Origin: an uncultured Prevotella sp.
GTDB taxonomy: Bacteria > Bacteroidota > Bacteroidia > Bacteroidales > Bacteroidaceae
Assembly (NCBI GenBank): GCA_900768785.1
Contig: CAAGEG010000056.1
Span: 1-21,503, forward strand
Length of the DNA: 21,503 nt
Direction: 5' to 3'
Numbering within the stretch: the stretch's first letter is position 1; the number at the start of each line of letters is the position of its first letter. The notes under the pieces were generated by a model. The model saw only the letters and a program-made list of their open reading frames with translations. It searched no databases and had not been told where the DNA came from. Below are positions 1-7,423 of the stretch, one piece after another. The position numbers and the translations under genes were made by a program.

Positions 1-72
1 GAAAAAACAAGGGGCGTGCCAACTGTGCCAACTGTGCCAACTGTGCCAACTTTTTCGGACCAAATTGCCGAA
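1..72 (+). repeat. Interspersed repeat, left copy, with four 9-bp units
   Basis: This 72-bp element has an inverted partner at 21404-21466. It begins GAAAAAACAAGGGGC, carries four perfect tandem units GTGCCAACT at 16-24, 25-33, 34-42 and 43-51, and ends TTTTCGGACCAAATTGCCGAA (21 bases, positions 52-72, described here in pieces: TTTTCGGACC then AAATTGCCGAA). The right copy is identical on the other strand but has only three units. Similarity fades gradually after position 72 (8 of the next 12 bases agree). The window begins inside or at the edge of the element, so its left boundary cannot be seen. No open reading frame crosses it. Confidence 0.9.
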
Positions 73-96
73 GATGAGCGCTGTTAGTATCTTCGG
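68..96 (+). other. Hairpin at the inner edge of the left repeat
   Basis: CCGAAGAT (68-75) can pair with ATCTTCGG (89-96), giving a perfect 8-bp stem with a 13-nt loop that itself contains the palindrome AGCGCT. The hairpin overlaps the inner end of the left repeat. The inverted copy at the far end of the window does not form an equivalent hairpin, so it is not a conserved part of the repeat. Its function is unknown. It is not followed by a T run on either strand, so it is probably not an intrinsic terminator. Confidence 0.5.
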
Positions 97-303
97 TCTG
101 ATGACCAAAGTGATAAAAAAAATGCCACTTATGCAATCAGACATTTAAGCCTTTAAAATGATTGTTTCAGACAAATGTATTATCAGCATTGACAAAACTG
201 CAATTATAACAATTAAAACTACTTGTTTTCAATGCATAAAACAGTTGTTTACATATCCCGGACAACGTATTTTTGATGATTAACTTACGTTGTTTCATAC
301 TAC

Positions 304-338
304 AAAAACGAGGATGTGCCACAACACACATCCTCGTT
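304..338 (-). terminator. Probable intrinsic terminator of htpG
   Basis: A perfect 12-bp stem is formed by AACGAGGATGTG (307-318) and CACATCCTCGTT (327-338) with an 8-nt loop. Read on the minus strand, the stem is followed by TTTTTGTAGT, as expected for a Rho-independent terminator. It lies about 175 bp downstream of the htpG stop codon, in the direction of htpG transcription. No other minus-strand gene lies between, so htpG is its likely client. The rest of the gene-free stretch 73-513 shows no convincing gene. It holds only a 14-bp direct repeat (392-405 and 451-464). Confidence 0.7.
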
Positions 339-391
339 AGAATAAATCTTTCGGACTTATATATATTTATTGCCCGTAAAAGCCGTATAAC

Positions 392-464
392 AGCCACAGA
401 AGCCATTAAATTGACTTTGCAGTATAAGACTTACACACAAGCAGTCAGAAAGCCACAGAAGCCA
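392..464 (+). repeat. 14-bp direct repeat pair downstream of htpG
   Basis: AGCCACAGAAGCCA occurs at 392-405 and again at 451-464, 59 bp apart, in the gene-free region between the htpG terminator and the htpG stop codon. The DNA between the copies has no recognisable gene or structure. The significance is unknown. Confidence 0.6.
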
Positions 465-513
465 AAAAACCGCATCTGCGTCAGAGAGACTGCATATCCT
501 TGAACTTTTCGTC

Positions 514-2568
514 TTATTTTATAATCTCAACACTTCTGTGTATAAACTCGTTTAGGGAAGCGCCTTTGAGCATTCCGTTTTGAAGCAAAGCAAGGTCTAT
601 AAGCTGATGTATTATAGTGTTTGTTGAAGCGAAATCGGCTATCACCTTGTGCTTCTTGTCTTTCTGTTCACCAATAAGCTTTTCTGTATTAACCTTGTCG
701 TCCTTGTCTTCTTGTGATATTTCATCAGCTTTCTTGTCCTTTTCACTTTGACGAAGAGCAGCAAGACGAGCCTCCAAACCTTTAATTTCGCTATTTATAG
801 GTTTAATACTTTCGCCACATTTAGCTTCAGCATCAGAGAGGATATCTTTAATCAGCTTATGGTCACTATTAAGAACAAGGCTATACATATCGGGCATTTG
901 TGAATAGAAATCCATACCACTTTGGAAGCGGCTCATATCTTTCATTCTGCGCATATACTCGCTTTGAGTAATCATCACAGGCAGGGCATTTTCGCCAAGC
1001 GGTTGAACCTCTACATTAAACTCTGCCTTATCTATCGTTGGCATTTGAGATTTGAACCCTTGTGACAAAATGTCAGTCTCATCGGCATTAAGACTATTCT
1101 TAGCCAACTCTTCTTTCACTATCAAGCGATCGACAACATCGCTGTCAACACGCATAAAACGGCTCTTCTCAAACTTCTGTTCAAGCATTGAGGCAACAGG
1201 CACATCAAGTTGACCATCAAGAAGCAAAACACTGTAGCCCTTAGACTTAGCAGCCTCTATATAAGAATATTGTTCATCCTTATTATTAGTATAAAGATAT
1301 ATGAGCTGACCGTCCTTATCTGTCTGGTTATCCTTTATCAACTGACGATATTCATCAAAAGTGAAATATTTGCCCTCAACATCTTTGAGCAAAGAGAAGT
1401 TTTTTGCACGGTCGTAGAAATCATCTTGCGACAACATTCCATAGTTGATAAATATCTTCAAATCGTCCCATTTCTCCTCATAGTCCTTACGATTCTCCTT
1501 GAAAATACCGTTCAGACGGTCGGCAACTTTCTTGGTTATATAAGTAGAAATCTTCTTCACATCACGGTCGCTCTGCAGATAACTACGCGAAACATTAAGA
1601 GGAATATCGGGAGAGTCAATAACACCATGCAGCAATGTAAGGAATTCCGGCACAATGCCTTCCACTTGGTCGGTAACAAACACCTGATTACAATAGAGCT
1701 GAATTTTGTTGCGTTGAAGTTCAATATTCGACTTTATACGCGGGAAATAAAGAATACCCGTGAGATTAAACGGATAATCAACATTCAGATGTATCCAGAA
1801 CAGCGGTTCATCGTGCATTGGATACAAACCCTGATAAAACTTGCGATAGTCTTCATCCTTCAGACTTGAAGGTGTCTTTGTCCAAAGAGGCTCCATTGTA
1901 TTTATTACATTATCCTCCTCAGTATCAACTTGCTTACCCTCTTTCCACTCTGTTTTCTTTCCAAAGACAACGGGCACCGCCATAAACTTGCAATACTTGT
2001 CAAGCAAGCTGCCAATGCGCTGTTTCTCAAGAAATTCCTTACAGTCATCAGAAATATGAAGCACAATATCCGTACCGCGATTTTCACGCTCTGCATCTTC
2101 AATTTCAAACTCCGGACTACCGTCACAAGACCATTTGACAGCCTTTGAACCCTCTTTGTAACTGCGAGTTATGATATCCACTCTATCTGAAACCATGAAA
2201 GAGCTATAGAAGCCCAAACCGAAATGACCTATAATGGCATTGGCATTGTCCTTATATTTCTCCAAAAAATCAGTAACACCGGAGAACGCAATCTGATTGA
2301 TATATTTGTCTATCTCCTCTTCTGTCATTCCTATACCATTATCACTGATAGTCAGAGTTTTATTAGCCTCGTCAAGAGCAACGCTGACTTTAAGTCCCGA
2401 AGTATCGCCTTTAAACTCGCCACGCTCGGCAAGAGTCTTCAATTTCTGTGTGGCGTCAACAGCGTTACTTACCATTTCGCGGAGAAAAATCTCATGGTCG
2501 CTATACAAAAATTTCTTTATTACGGGGAATATGTTCTCAGTTGTTACCCCTATATTGCCTTTTTCCAT
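514..2568 (-). CDS. htpG: Molecular chaperone HtpG (bacterial Hsp90)
   Basis: This is the cytosolic ATP-dependent Hsp90 chaperone, which works as a homodimer that clamps onto client proteins. At 684 residues it has the family's usual bacteroidal length. The N-terminal GHKL ATPase domain is complete: E31 and N35 lie in the N box, DNGIGM is at 76-81, and the lid-side glycine motif GHFGLGF is at 114-120. The middle domain carries the Hsp90 signature NVSRSYLQSD. The C-terminal dimerisation domain is interrupted at about residues 598-641 by a very charged, Lys/Asp/Glu-rich segment that looks like a flexible insertion. The gene stands alone, with a probable terminator at 304-338. The upstream region has no clear TAnnTTTG promoter, so regulation cannot be read from the sequence. 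The family call is certain. Confidence 0.98.
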   Translation of the reverse strand: MEKGNIGVTTENIFPVIKKFLYSDHEIFLREMVSNAVDATQKLKTLAERGEFKGDTSGLKVSVALDEANKTLTISDNGIGMTEEEIDKYINQIAFSGVTDFLEKYKDNANAIIGHFGLGFYSSFMVSDRVDIITRSYKEGSKAVKWSCDGSPEFEIEDAERENRGTDIVLHISDDCKEFLEKQRIGSLLDKYCKFMAVPVVFGKKTEWKEGKQVDTEEDNVINTMEPLWTKTPSSLKDEDYRKFYQGLYPMHDEPLFWIHLNVDYPFNLTGILYFPRIKSNIELQRNKIQLYCNQVFVTDQVEGIVPEFLTLLHGVIDSPDIPLNVSRSYLQSDRDVKKISTYITKKVADRLNGIFKENRKDYEEKWDDLKIFINYGMLSQDDFYDRAKNFSLLKDVEGKYFTFDEYRQLIKDNQTDKDGQLIYLYTNNKDEQYSYIEAAKSKGYSVLLLDGQLDVPVASMLEQKFEKSRFMRVDSDVVDRLIVKEELAKNSLNADETDILSQGFKSQMPTIDKAEFNVEVQPLGENALPVMITQSEYMRRMKDMSRFQSGMDFYSQMPDMYSLVLNSDHKLIKDILSDAEAKCGESIKPINSEIKGLEARLAALRQSEKDKKADEISQEDKDDKVNTEKLIGEQKDKKHKVIADFASTNTIIHQLIDLALLQNGMLKGASLNEFIHRSVEIIK

Positions 2569-2801
2569 GTTTTAAAATATTATTTGTTCTACTCTGTCAC
2601 TATTGTAACAAAAACCGTGCCAACTCTTCATAACATATAAAAAATCAGTTCCGCACACAAAACATCTGCCAAAAAGACATAAAAAAAGCCTATAAGCCAC
2701 GATAGCCTACAAGCAAACACAGAAAAACGACGTCCCCTACCCCCTCATTGACAAAAAGAGAAATCTCAAATCATTGAATTTAACCAAACTAAATATTCAA
2801 G

Positions 2802-2874
2802 AGCGGAATACGAGACTCGAACTCGCGACCCTCGGCTTGGGAAGCCAATGCTCTACCAACTGAGCTAATTCCGC
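2802..2874 (-). tRNA. tRNA-Gly (anticodon CCC)
   Basis: On the minus strand a full 73-nt cloverleaf folds. The acceptor stem is GCGGAAT with ATTCCGC, the D stem GCTC with GAGC, and the anticodon stem TTGGC with GCCGA around the loop TTCCCAA. The T stem is GCGAG with CTCGT around TTCGAGT. The anticodon CCC reads the glycine codon GGG, and the discriminator base is T, which fits glycine tRNAs. The 3' CCA is not encoded. A well-formed promoter lies about 50 bp upstream. Confidence 0.96.
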
Positions 2875-2928
2875 ATGAACATCGTTTAACAAGACTAAAA
2901 ACAATTAACTTGCGTCTCAATAACTTTG

Positions 2929-2959
2929 CAAAAGTAAAACATTTTTTACACAAACCAAA
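2929..2959 (-). promoter_or_regulatory. Bacteroides-type promoter for tRNA-Gly
   Basis: Read on the minus strand, a -33 box TTTG (2956-2959) is followed after exactly 19 nt by TACTTTTG (2929-2936), which matches the Bacteroidota -7 consensus TAnnTTTG. Transcription would start a few bases further on, roughly 45-50 nt before the mature tRNA 5' end. Confidence 0.75.
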
Positions 2960-3065
2960 ACAAAACACACGTAATTTTAGCCACACGACAGAAACAAGAG
3001 CTATGATTTAACTAAAAATAAGATAGTAACTACAACATCTACAAAATTTCTACAAAAACAAAAAA

Positions 3066-3073
3066 TACATTTG
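3066..3073 (+). promoter_or_regulatory. Candidate -7 element for the glycosylation cluster
   Basis: TACATTTG matches TAnnTTTG and lies about 50 bp before the first gene of the cluster. No convincing TTTG is seen 19-21 nt upstream, so this is only a weak candidate. Confidence 0.3.
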
Positions 3074-3122
3074 CCACACCTTATTATATAAATAAAGCAA
3101 AAGATAATTATCACAACCCGAC

Positions 3123-4760
3123 ATGACAAGAGAAAGAACAACGAGAATATGCCTTTTGGCAACGCTGTGCATCATCACATTCTTCGTTAACAACCACATC
3201 ATAAACACCGACATTATGGAGAGCCGTAATATCATTACAGCAAGAGAAATGGTATATGACGGCAATTGGATAATACCTACAATGAACGGGGAGCCGCGAC
3301 TTGAAAAGCCCCCATTGCCCACATGGATAACGGCAGTAGCCGAAATGATTTCTCCCGACAACATCTCCCTACAACGAGGAATGGCAGCCTTAGCCGCAAT
3401 ATTGCTTGTTGCATATTTCTACCTCTTTGCATCACGCATAATGAAGCAAAACCCATTAGTGCCCACATTATTGCTTTGCACATGTTACAACATCATTCTA
3501 ATGGGCAGAACAGCCTCATGGGACATCTATTGCCACGCTTTCATGATGGCAGCCATATATCACACAGCCCGCGCATTGACAAAAGACAAACACTCGTTGA
3601 GGAATTTCATCATAGCAGGCATATTTTCAGGACTGTCAATACAGAGCAAAGGACCGGTATCTCCCTACGCCCTTTTGCTGCCATTCATCATTGCGTTTGC
3701 CATAACTGCAAGACCAAACGGCAAAAAACACATCAAAGCAATAACAACAGCCATTATTGTTGCACTTGTTTTAGGCTCGTCATGGTATGTTTACGTTAAT
3801 CTAACATGCACAGACACACTTCACGCCGTAATAGAAAAAGAGTCAGGCTCTTGGATAAACCACAATGTAAGAGCATGGTACTACTATTGGAAATTCTTTC
3901 TTGAAACCGGAGTATGGTCACTACTGCTGCTAACAGCCATTATATTGCCATTGTTCAACCGCAATCAGCGAACACAAAAACAATATCTCTTCCCACTATT
4001 ATGGCTGACAGCCTCTTTAGTGCTACTATCTCTATTGCCCGAGAAAAAAACAAGATACCTCTTGCCAACGCTAATACCCGCCTGCTATCTCATGGGAACA
4101 ATGGTAAACAGATGGATAACTGAATTCAGAAACAACCAATACACCACTATCGACAAAATATCCATGCGCACAAACACACTGTTGATAGCATTAGCAACAA
4201 TAATTCTGCCCATTGCGGCATGGATATTCCTATACAAACCGGAACACATAACCTTAACTGAACTCATTATCACGGCAATAACAGCAGCGATAATAGCAAC
4301 ATTGTTAATAATATCTGCACTGAAACTTCGCCCTATGATGATGCTTATCTCTGTAACAACCATGTTTCTCCTTGCCGAATGTTTCGCTCTGCCCATGATC
4401 GCAAAAGTGATTAACAACCAACAAAGACGAAGCATAGCACTTACAAGAGACATAAAAGAAATAAAAAACATCCCTTTCTATCACAGCGAAAGCGAACCTC
4501 TGCGCATTGAACTTGTATATGCGGCAAATAAAAAAATCAAGCCCTTAAACATAAAAAACAGAGACTCGCTATTGGCAAAAACGCCATGCGTGATACTAAC
4601 ACACAAGCCTTTGAATCAAACAGTTGCACAATCAACACTCAAAGACATCGACACCGTTTACATCGGTATATATGATGACAACCGCCGACCCAAAGGAACA
4701 AGACGCTACAGCGATGAATTCATATACCACCTTACATTGCTTAAACAACACCAAAAATAA
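3123..4760 (+). CDS. ArnT/Rgt-like membrane glycosyltransferase (GT39/GT83 family)
   Basis: This is an inner-membrane glycosyltransferase of the kind that takes a sugar from a polyprenyl-phosphate donor and moves it onto lipid A or another envelope acceptor on the periplasmic side. The 545-residue protein has one transmembrane helix at about 7-23. It is followed by a periplasmic loop with the family's acidic site (D30, E33 in MESRN, then AREM) and the conserved EKPPLP at 61-66, which is typical of ArnT and RgtA-D enzymes. Many further hydrophobic segments extend to about residue 410, and a soluble C-terminal domain follows. It is the first gene of a five-gene same-strand cluster. The next gene is a GT2 that would make its donor. 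ArnT itself transfers aminoarabinose, but no aminoarabinose synthesis genes are present here. The kinase two genes on points to galacturonate instead (inference). The coding strand is strongly C-over-G. Confidence 0.88.
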   Translation: MTRERTTRICLLATLCIITFFVNNHIINTDIMESRNIITAREMVYDGNWIIPTMNGEPRLEKPPLPTWITAVAEMISPDNISLQRGMAALAAILLVAYFYLFASRIMKQNPLVPTLLLCTCYNIILMGRTASWDIYCHAFMMAAIYHTARALTKDKHSLRNFIIAGIFSGLSIQSKGPVSPYALLLPFIIAFAITARPNGKKHIKAITTAIIVALVLGSSWYVYVNLTCTDTLHAVIEKESGSWINHNVRAWYYYWKFFLETGVWSLLLLTAIILPLFNRNQRTQKQYLFPLLWLTASLVLLSLLPEKKTRYLLPTLIPACYLMGTMVNRWITEFRNNQYTTIDKISMRTNTLLIALATIILPIAAWIFLYKPEHITLTELIITAITAAIIATLLIISALKLRPMMMLISVTTMFLLAECFALPMIAKVINNQQRRSIALTRDIKEIKNIPFYHSESEPLRIELVYAANKKIKPLNIKNRDSLLAKTPCVILTHKPLNQTVAQSTLKDIDTVYIGIYDDNRRPKGTRRYSDEFIYHLTLLKQHQK

Positions 4761-4810
4761 ATCTCGCAATACACAAACATTTAATATTGAAACAAAAGAA
4801 CAAAAATATT

Positions 4811-5548
4811 ATGAACAAAACATCTATTTACGACCTCACAATCATCCTTCCTGTTTATAACGAACAAGACAACATGGATGCTTTAGAACAAGCTTTAGCA
4901 AACTATCTTCCCAAAGCAGCACGCAACACATGTGTGTTATTTGTCAACGATGGCTCAAACGACAACAGCCTCAATTTGATTAAAGACATCTGTCAAAGAC
5001 ACACATCATTCTTCTATATCTCGTTGGAAAAAAACAGCGGGCTCTCTGCCGCCATGAAAGCAGGCATTGACGTTACCCAATCGCCATTTGTTGGATACAT
5101 GGACTCTGACTTGCAGACCAACCCCGACGACTTTAACCTCTTGCTTGAAGATATTGACAACTATCAACTCGTTATGGGAATAAGGGCAAACCGCAAAGAC
5201 ACACCCATGAAAAAGCTACAATCGAAGATAGCAAATGGCTTCAGACGCATGATGACTCACGACAATGTGAAAGACACAGGCTGTCCCTTGAAAATCATGC
5301 ATACCGACTATGCAAAAAGAATACCGTTCTTTACGGGTATGCACCGCTTTCTACCTGCCCTCATAATGCTTCAACAAGGCACCGTAAAACAAATTCCCGT
5401 AAGACATTATCCACGCAAAGCAGGTGTGTCTAAATATCATTTGTGGAACCGACTTGTGGCTCCGTTCATAGATTGTTTTGCATACAGATGGATGAAAAAC
5501 AGATACATAAACTATAACATCGCCGAAAACAATTTCATTAAACAATAA
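4811..5548 (+). CDS. GT2 glycosyltransferase, polyprenyl-phosphate sugar synthase type
   Basis: This is a cytoplasmic-face family 2 glycosyltransferase resembling dolichol/undecaprenyl-phosphate sugar transferases (DPM1, ArnC, RgtE). The 245-residue protein shows the GT-A nucleotide-binding start TIILPVYNE (10-18), NDGSND at 46-51, and the metal-binding DSD at 98-100 followed by LQ. A C-terminal region rich in Trp and basic residues follows. Unlike ArnC it lacks two C-terminal transmembrane helices. The ATG at 4811 is preferred over an in-frame TTG at 4787, because the family begins a few residues before the TIILPVYNE strand. It lies 50 bp after the GT39/83 gene and 4 bp before the LAB_N gene, so the two enzymes probably act in sequence. 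The sugar is not readable from this protein alone. Confidence 0.88.
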   Translation: MNKTSIYDLTIILPVYNEQDNMDALEQALANYLPKAARNTCVLFVNDGSNDNSLNLIKDICQRHTSFFYISLEKNSGLSAAMKAGIDVTQSPFVGYMDSDLQTNPDDFNLLLEDIDNYQLVMGIRANRKDTPMKKLQSKIANGFRRMMTHDNVKDTGCPLKIMHTDYAKRIPFFTGMHRFLPALIMLQQGTVKQIPVRHYPRKAGVSKYHLWNRLVAPFIDCFAYRWMKNRYINYNIAENNFIKQ

Positions 5549-5552
5549 CTCT

Positions 5553-6200
5553 ATGGAGAGCAACATACTCATATTGACCATAGGATTCTTGGCACAAGCA
5601 TTTTTCTCAGCACGCATCCTTGTACAATGGATAATGTCTGAAAGGTCTAAACAAGTGCTCTCGCCTTCACTCTTCTGGATACTAAGTCTCGCAGGAGCTT
5701 ATCTGTTGTGTCTATATGGCTGGATGCGCAACGACTTTGCCATTGTTTTCGGACAACTTATATCCTATTATGTCTATCTATGGAACCTAAAAATAAAAGG
5801 TATCTGGGCACATATCCCACGCATATTCAGGTTTTTGTTGTCCATAACTCCCTTAGTAGCAATAATAATGGTTGCAGGCAACGCACAACAATTTGCCAAC
5901 CGCTTCCTTCACAACAGCGACGTGCCTCTATGGTTGCTTGTTTACGGCTCCTTCGGACAAATACTTTTCACACTGAGATTTGTGTATCAGTGGTTCTACT
6001 GTCACAAGCTGCAACGCTCTGAACTCCCTGCCGGCTTCTGGATAATAAGCCTTGCAGGTTCGCTCGCCATTGTTTCTTATGCCATAATCCGCCTTGACCC
6101 TGTTCTCATTGTTGGACAATCATTCGGCTTGGTGGCTTATTCACGCAACCTCTTTATCGGAAAGAAACAACAAAACAACAAGAATAACACTGCAAAATGA
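5553..6200 (+). CDS. Duplicated LAB_N (LpxB N-terminal-like) membrane protein
   Basis: This 215-residue membrane protein is built from two copies of the LAB_N domain, which is also found at the N terminus of some LpxB proteins. It has no glycosyltransferase domain, so it is not a lipid A disaccharide synthase. The copies align with an offset of 121 residues: R21/R142, QW 25-26/146-147, P38/P159, FW 41-42/162-163, SLAG 45-48/166-169, D61/D182, GQ 67-68/188-189 and N78/N199. Each copy has about three transmembrane helices. One extra hydrophobic segment (about 91-108) joins them, giving a 3+1+3 layout. Start and stop sit 4 bp after the GT2 and overlapping the kinase start, which indicates tight cotranscription. 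A role in moving or presenting the polyprenyl-linked sugar is inference. The true function is not established. Confidence 0.85.
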   Translation: MESNILILTIGFLAQAFFSARILVQWIMSERSKQVLSPSLFWILSLAGAYLLCLYGWMRNDFAIVFGQLISYYVYLWNLKIKGIWAHIPRIFRFLLSITPLVAIIMVAGNAQQFANRFLHNSDVPLWLLVYGSFGQILFTLRFVYQWFYCHKLQRSELPAGFWIISLAGSLAIVSYAIIRLDPVLIVGQSFGLVAYSRNLFIGKKQQNNKNNTAK

Positions 6201-7336
6201 AGTATCACATATATTCACCCTACCGAGTTTGCCCTATTGGAGCACATATTGACCACCAACATGGCATAGTTACGGGATTCGCAATAAACAAAGGCATTGA
6301 CCTCTGGTTCACACCTAACGACACGGGGAAGGTGTTTATAGAGTCTGAAAACTTCTTCGGAACTGCCCAATTTGATGTTACTGATGCCACACGACTTAAA
6401 GATAACACATGGGGAGACTATGCCAAAGGGGCAAAATATGCACTAAAAAAACGCTTCAAACTGAAATATGGATTTAACGCAAAACTGAAAGGCTCGCTGC
6501 CAATAGGCGGTTTGTCTTCAAGTGCAGCTGTTTTAGTGGCTTATGTAATGGCTTTTGCCAAATCAAACGGTATTGAACTCACTCCTATGGAAACAGTTAA
6601 GATAGCCTCTGAAGCTGAAAGAGAATACATAGGTCTTGACAATGGTATTTTAGATCACGCTTGCATAGTGCTCGGCAAAAAAGACAACCTCTTGTTTCTT
6701 GATTGTGAGAACAACAAATACAGAACAATAAGGCGCAACGACAACATGCCCGACTTTGAAATTGGCATATTCTTCTCCGGTTTAACAAGGAGTTTGAGAC
6801 ACAGCGACTATAATCTGCGTGTCAACGAATGTAAAACAGCGGCTTGGAACATGCTTGCTTACAGCAACATGCCATTGAAACCACTTGAGCAGACATATCT
6901 TAGAGACATTCCATACAAGACATTTGAAGCCACAAAACACATGATGCCACAACGCTTTGCACAAAGAGCCGAACACTTCTATTCGGAATACAGACGTGTC
7001 AGAAAAGGGGTTACCGCATGGGAAAGTGGCAACTTGCCACTCTTCGGCAAGCTGTGTTATCAAAGTTGTGAAAGCAGTATAAACAACTATGAATGTGGTT
7101 CGCAGGAACTAATTACCATTTATGAAATAATGAAATCATTGGATGGCATCTATGGAGGACGCTTCTCGGGTGCCGGATTTAAAGGGGCTTGCATCGCAAT
7201 TGTTGACCCGAAGGAGAAAGAAAACATAAAACAAGAACTCACAAAACGATATCTTGAAAAATTTCCCGAATATGAACAAACATTCAGCATTGACTTTGTA
7301 AAGTCTGATGACGGCGCACGTTTTATAGATTCATGA
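6197..7336 (+). CDS. Galacturonokinase-type GHMP sugar kinase
   Basis: This is a cytoplasmic GHMP-superfamily kinase, predicted to phosphorylate a free sugar at C1. The 379-residue protein has the N-terminal sugar-binding motif PYRVCPIGAHIDHQ (8-21), the ATP-binding loop LPIGGLSSSAA (101-111), the catalytic aspartate region NGILDHA (D153), and the C-terminal GRFSGAGFKGAC motif. Galactokinases have GEHTDY in motif 1. Here it is GAHIDH, as I recall for plant galacturonokinase, and further blocks (YNLRVNEC, RAEHFYSE, SINNYECG) also match that enzyme from memory. Galacturonate is therefore the best substrate guess, though galactose or another hexose cannot be excluded. The ATG overlaps the LAB_N stop by 4 bp. 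The next gene would convert the sugar-1-phosphate to a nucleotide sugar. Confidence 0.85.
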   Translation: MKYHIYSPYRVCPIGAHIDHQHGIVTGFAINKGIDLWFTPNDTGKVFIESENFFGTAQFDVTDATRLKDNTWGDYAKGAKYALKKRFKLKYGFNAKLKGSLPIGGLSSSAAVLVAYVMAFAKSNGIELTPMETVKIASEAEREYIGLDNGILDHACIVLGKKDNLLFLDCENNKYRTIRRNDNMPDFEIGIFFSGLTRSLRHSDYNLRVNECKTAAWNMLAYSNMPLKPLEQTYLRDIPYKTFEATKHMMPQRFAQRAEHFYSEYRRVRKGVTAWESGNLPLFGKLCYQSCESSINNYECGSQELITIYEIMKSLDGIYGGRFSGAGFKGACIAIVDPKEKENIKQELTKRYLEKFPEYEQTFSIDFVKSDDGARFIDS

Positions 7337-7423
7337 TTTTTAGTCATTAGAACCTTTGTTTTGCATCTCTTAAACACTTGTTTCTCTGTGTCAAACATCA
7401 TAAACAAATACAACAAAACCATT

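Noticed and set aside
1210..1869. 219-residue open frame on the + strand inside htpG
   Set aside because: It is the antisense shadow of a certain gene, with no recognisable protein features.
2617..2625. Single GTGCCAACT unit upstream of htpG
   Set aside because: It is one 9-bp match without the flanks of the interspersed repeat, so chance is a sufficient explanation.
3123..4760. Naming the first cluster gene arnT
   Set aside because: No aminoarabinose genes (arnA, arnB, arnD) are present and the neighbouring kinase points to another sugar.
5553..6200. Calling the LAB_N protein a lipid A disaccharide synthase
   Set aside because: It has only the membrane LAB_N domain (twice) and no LpxB glycosyltransferase domain, so the enzyme name would be wrong.
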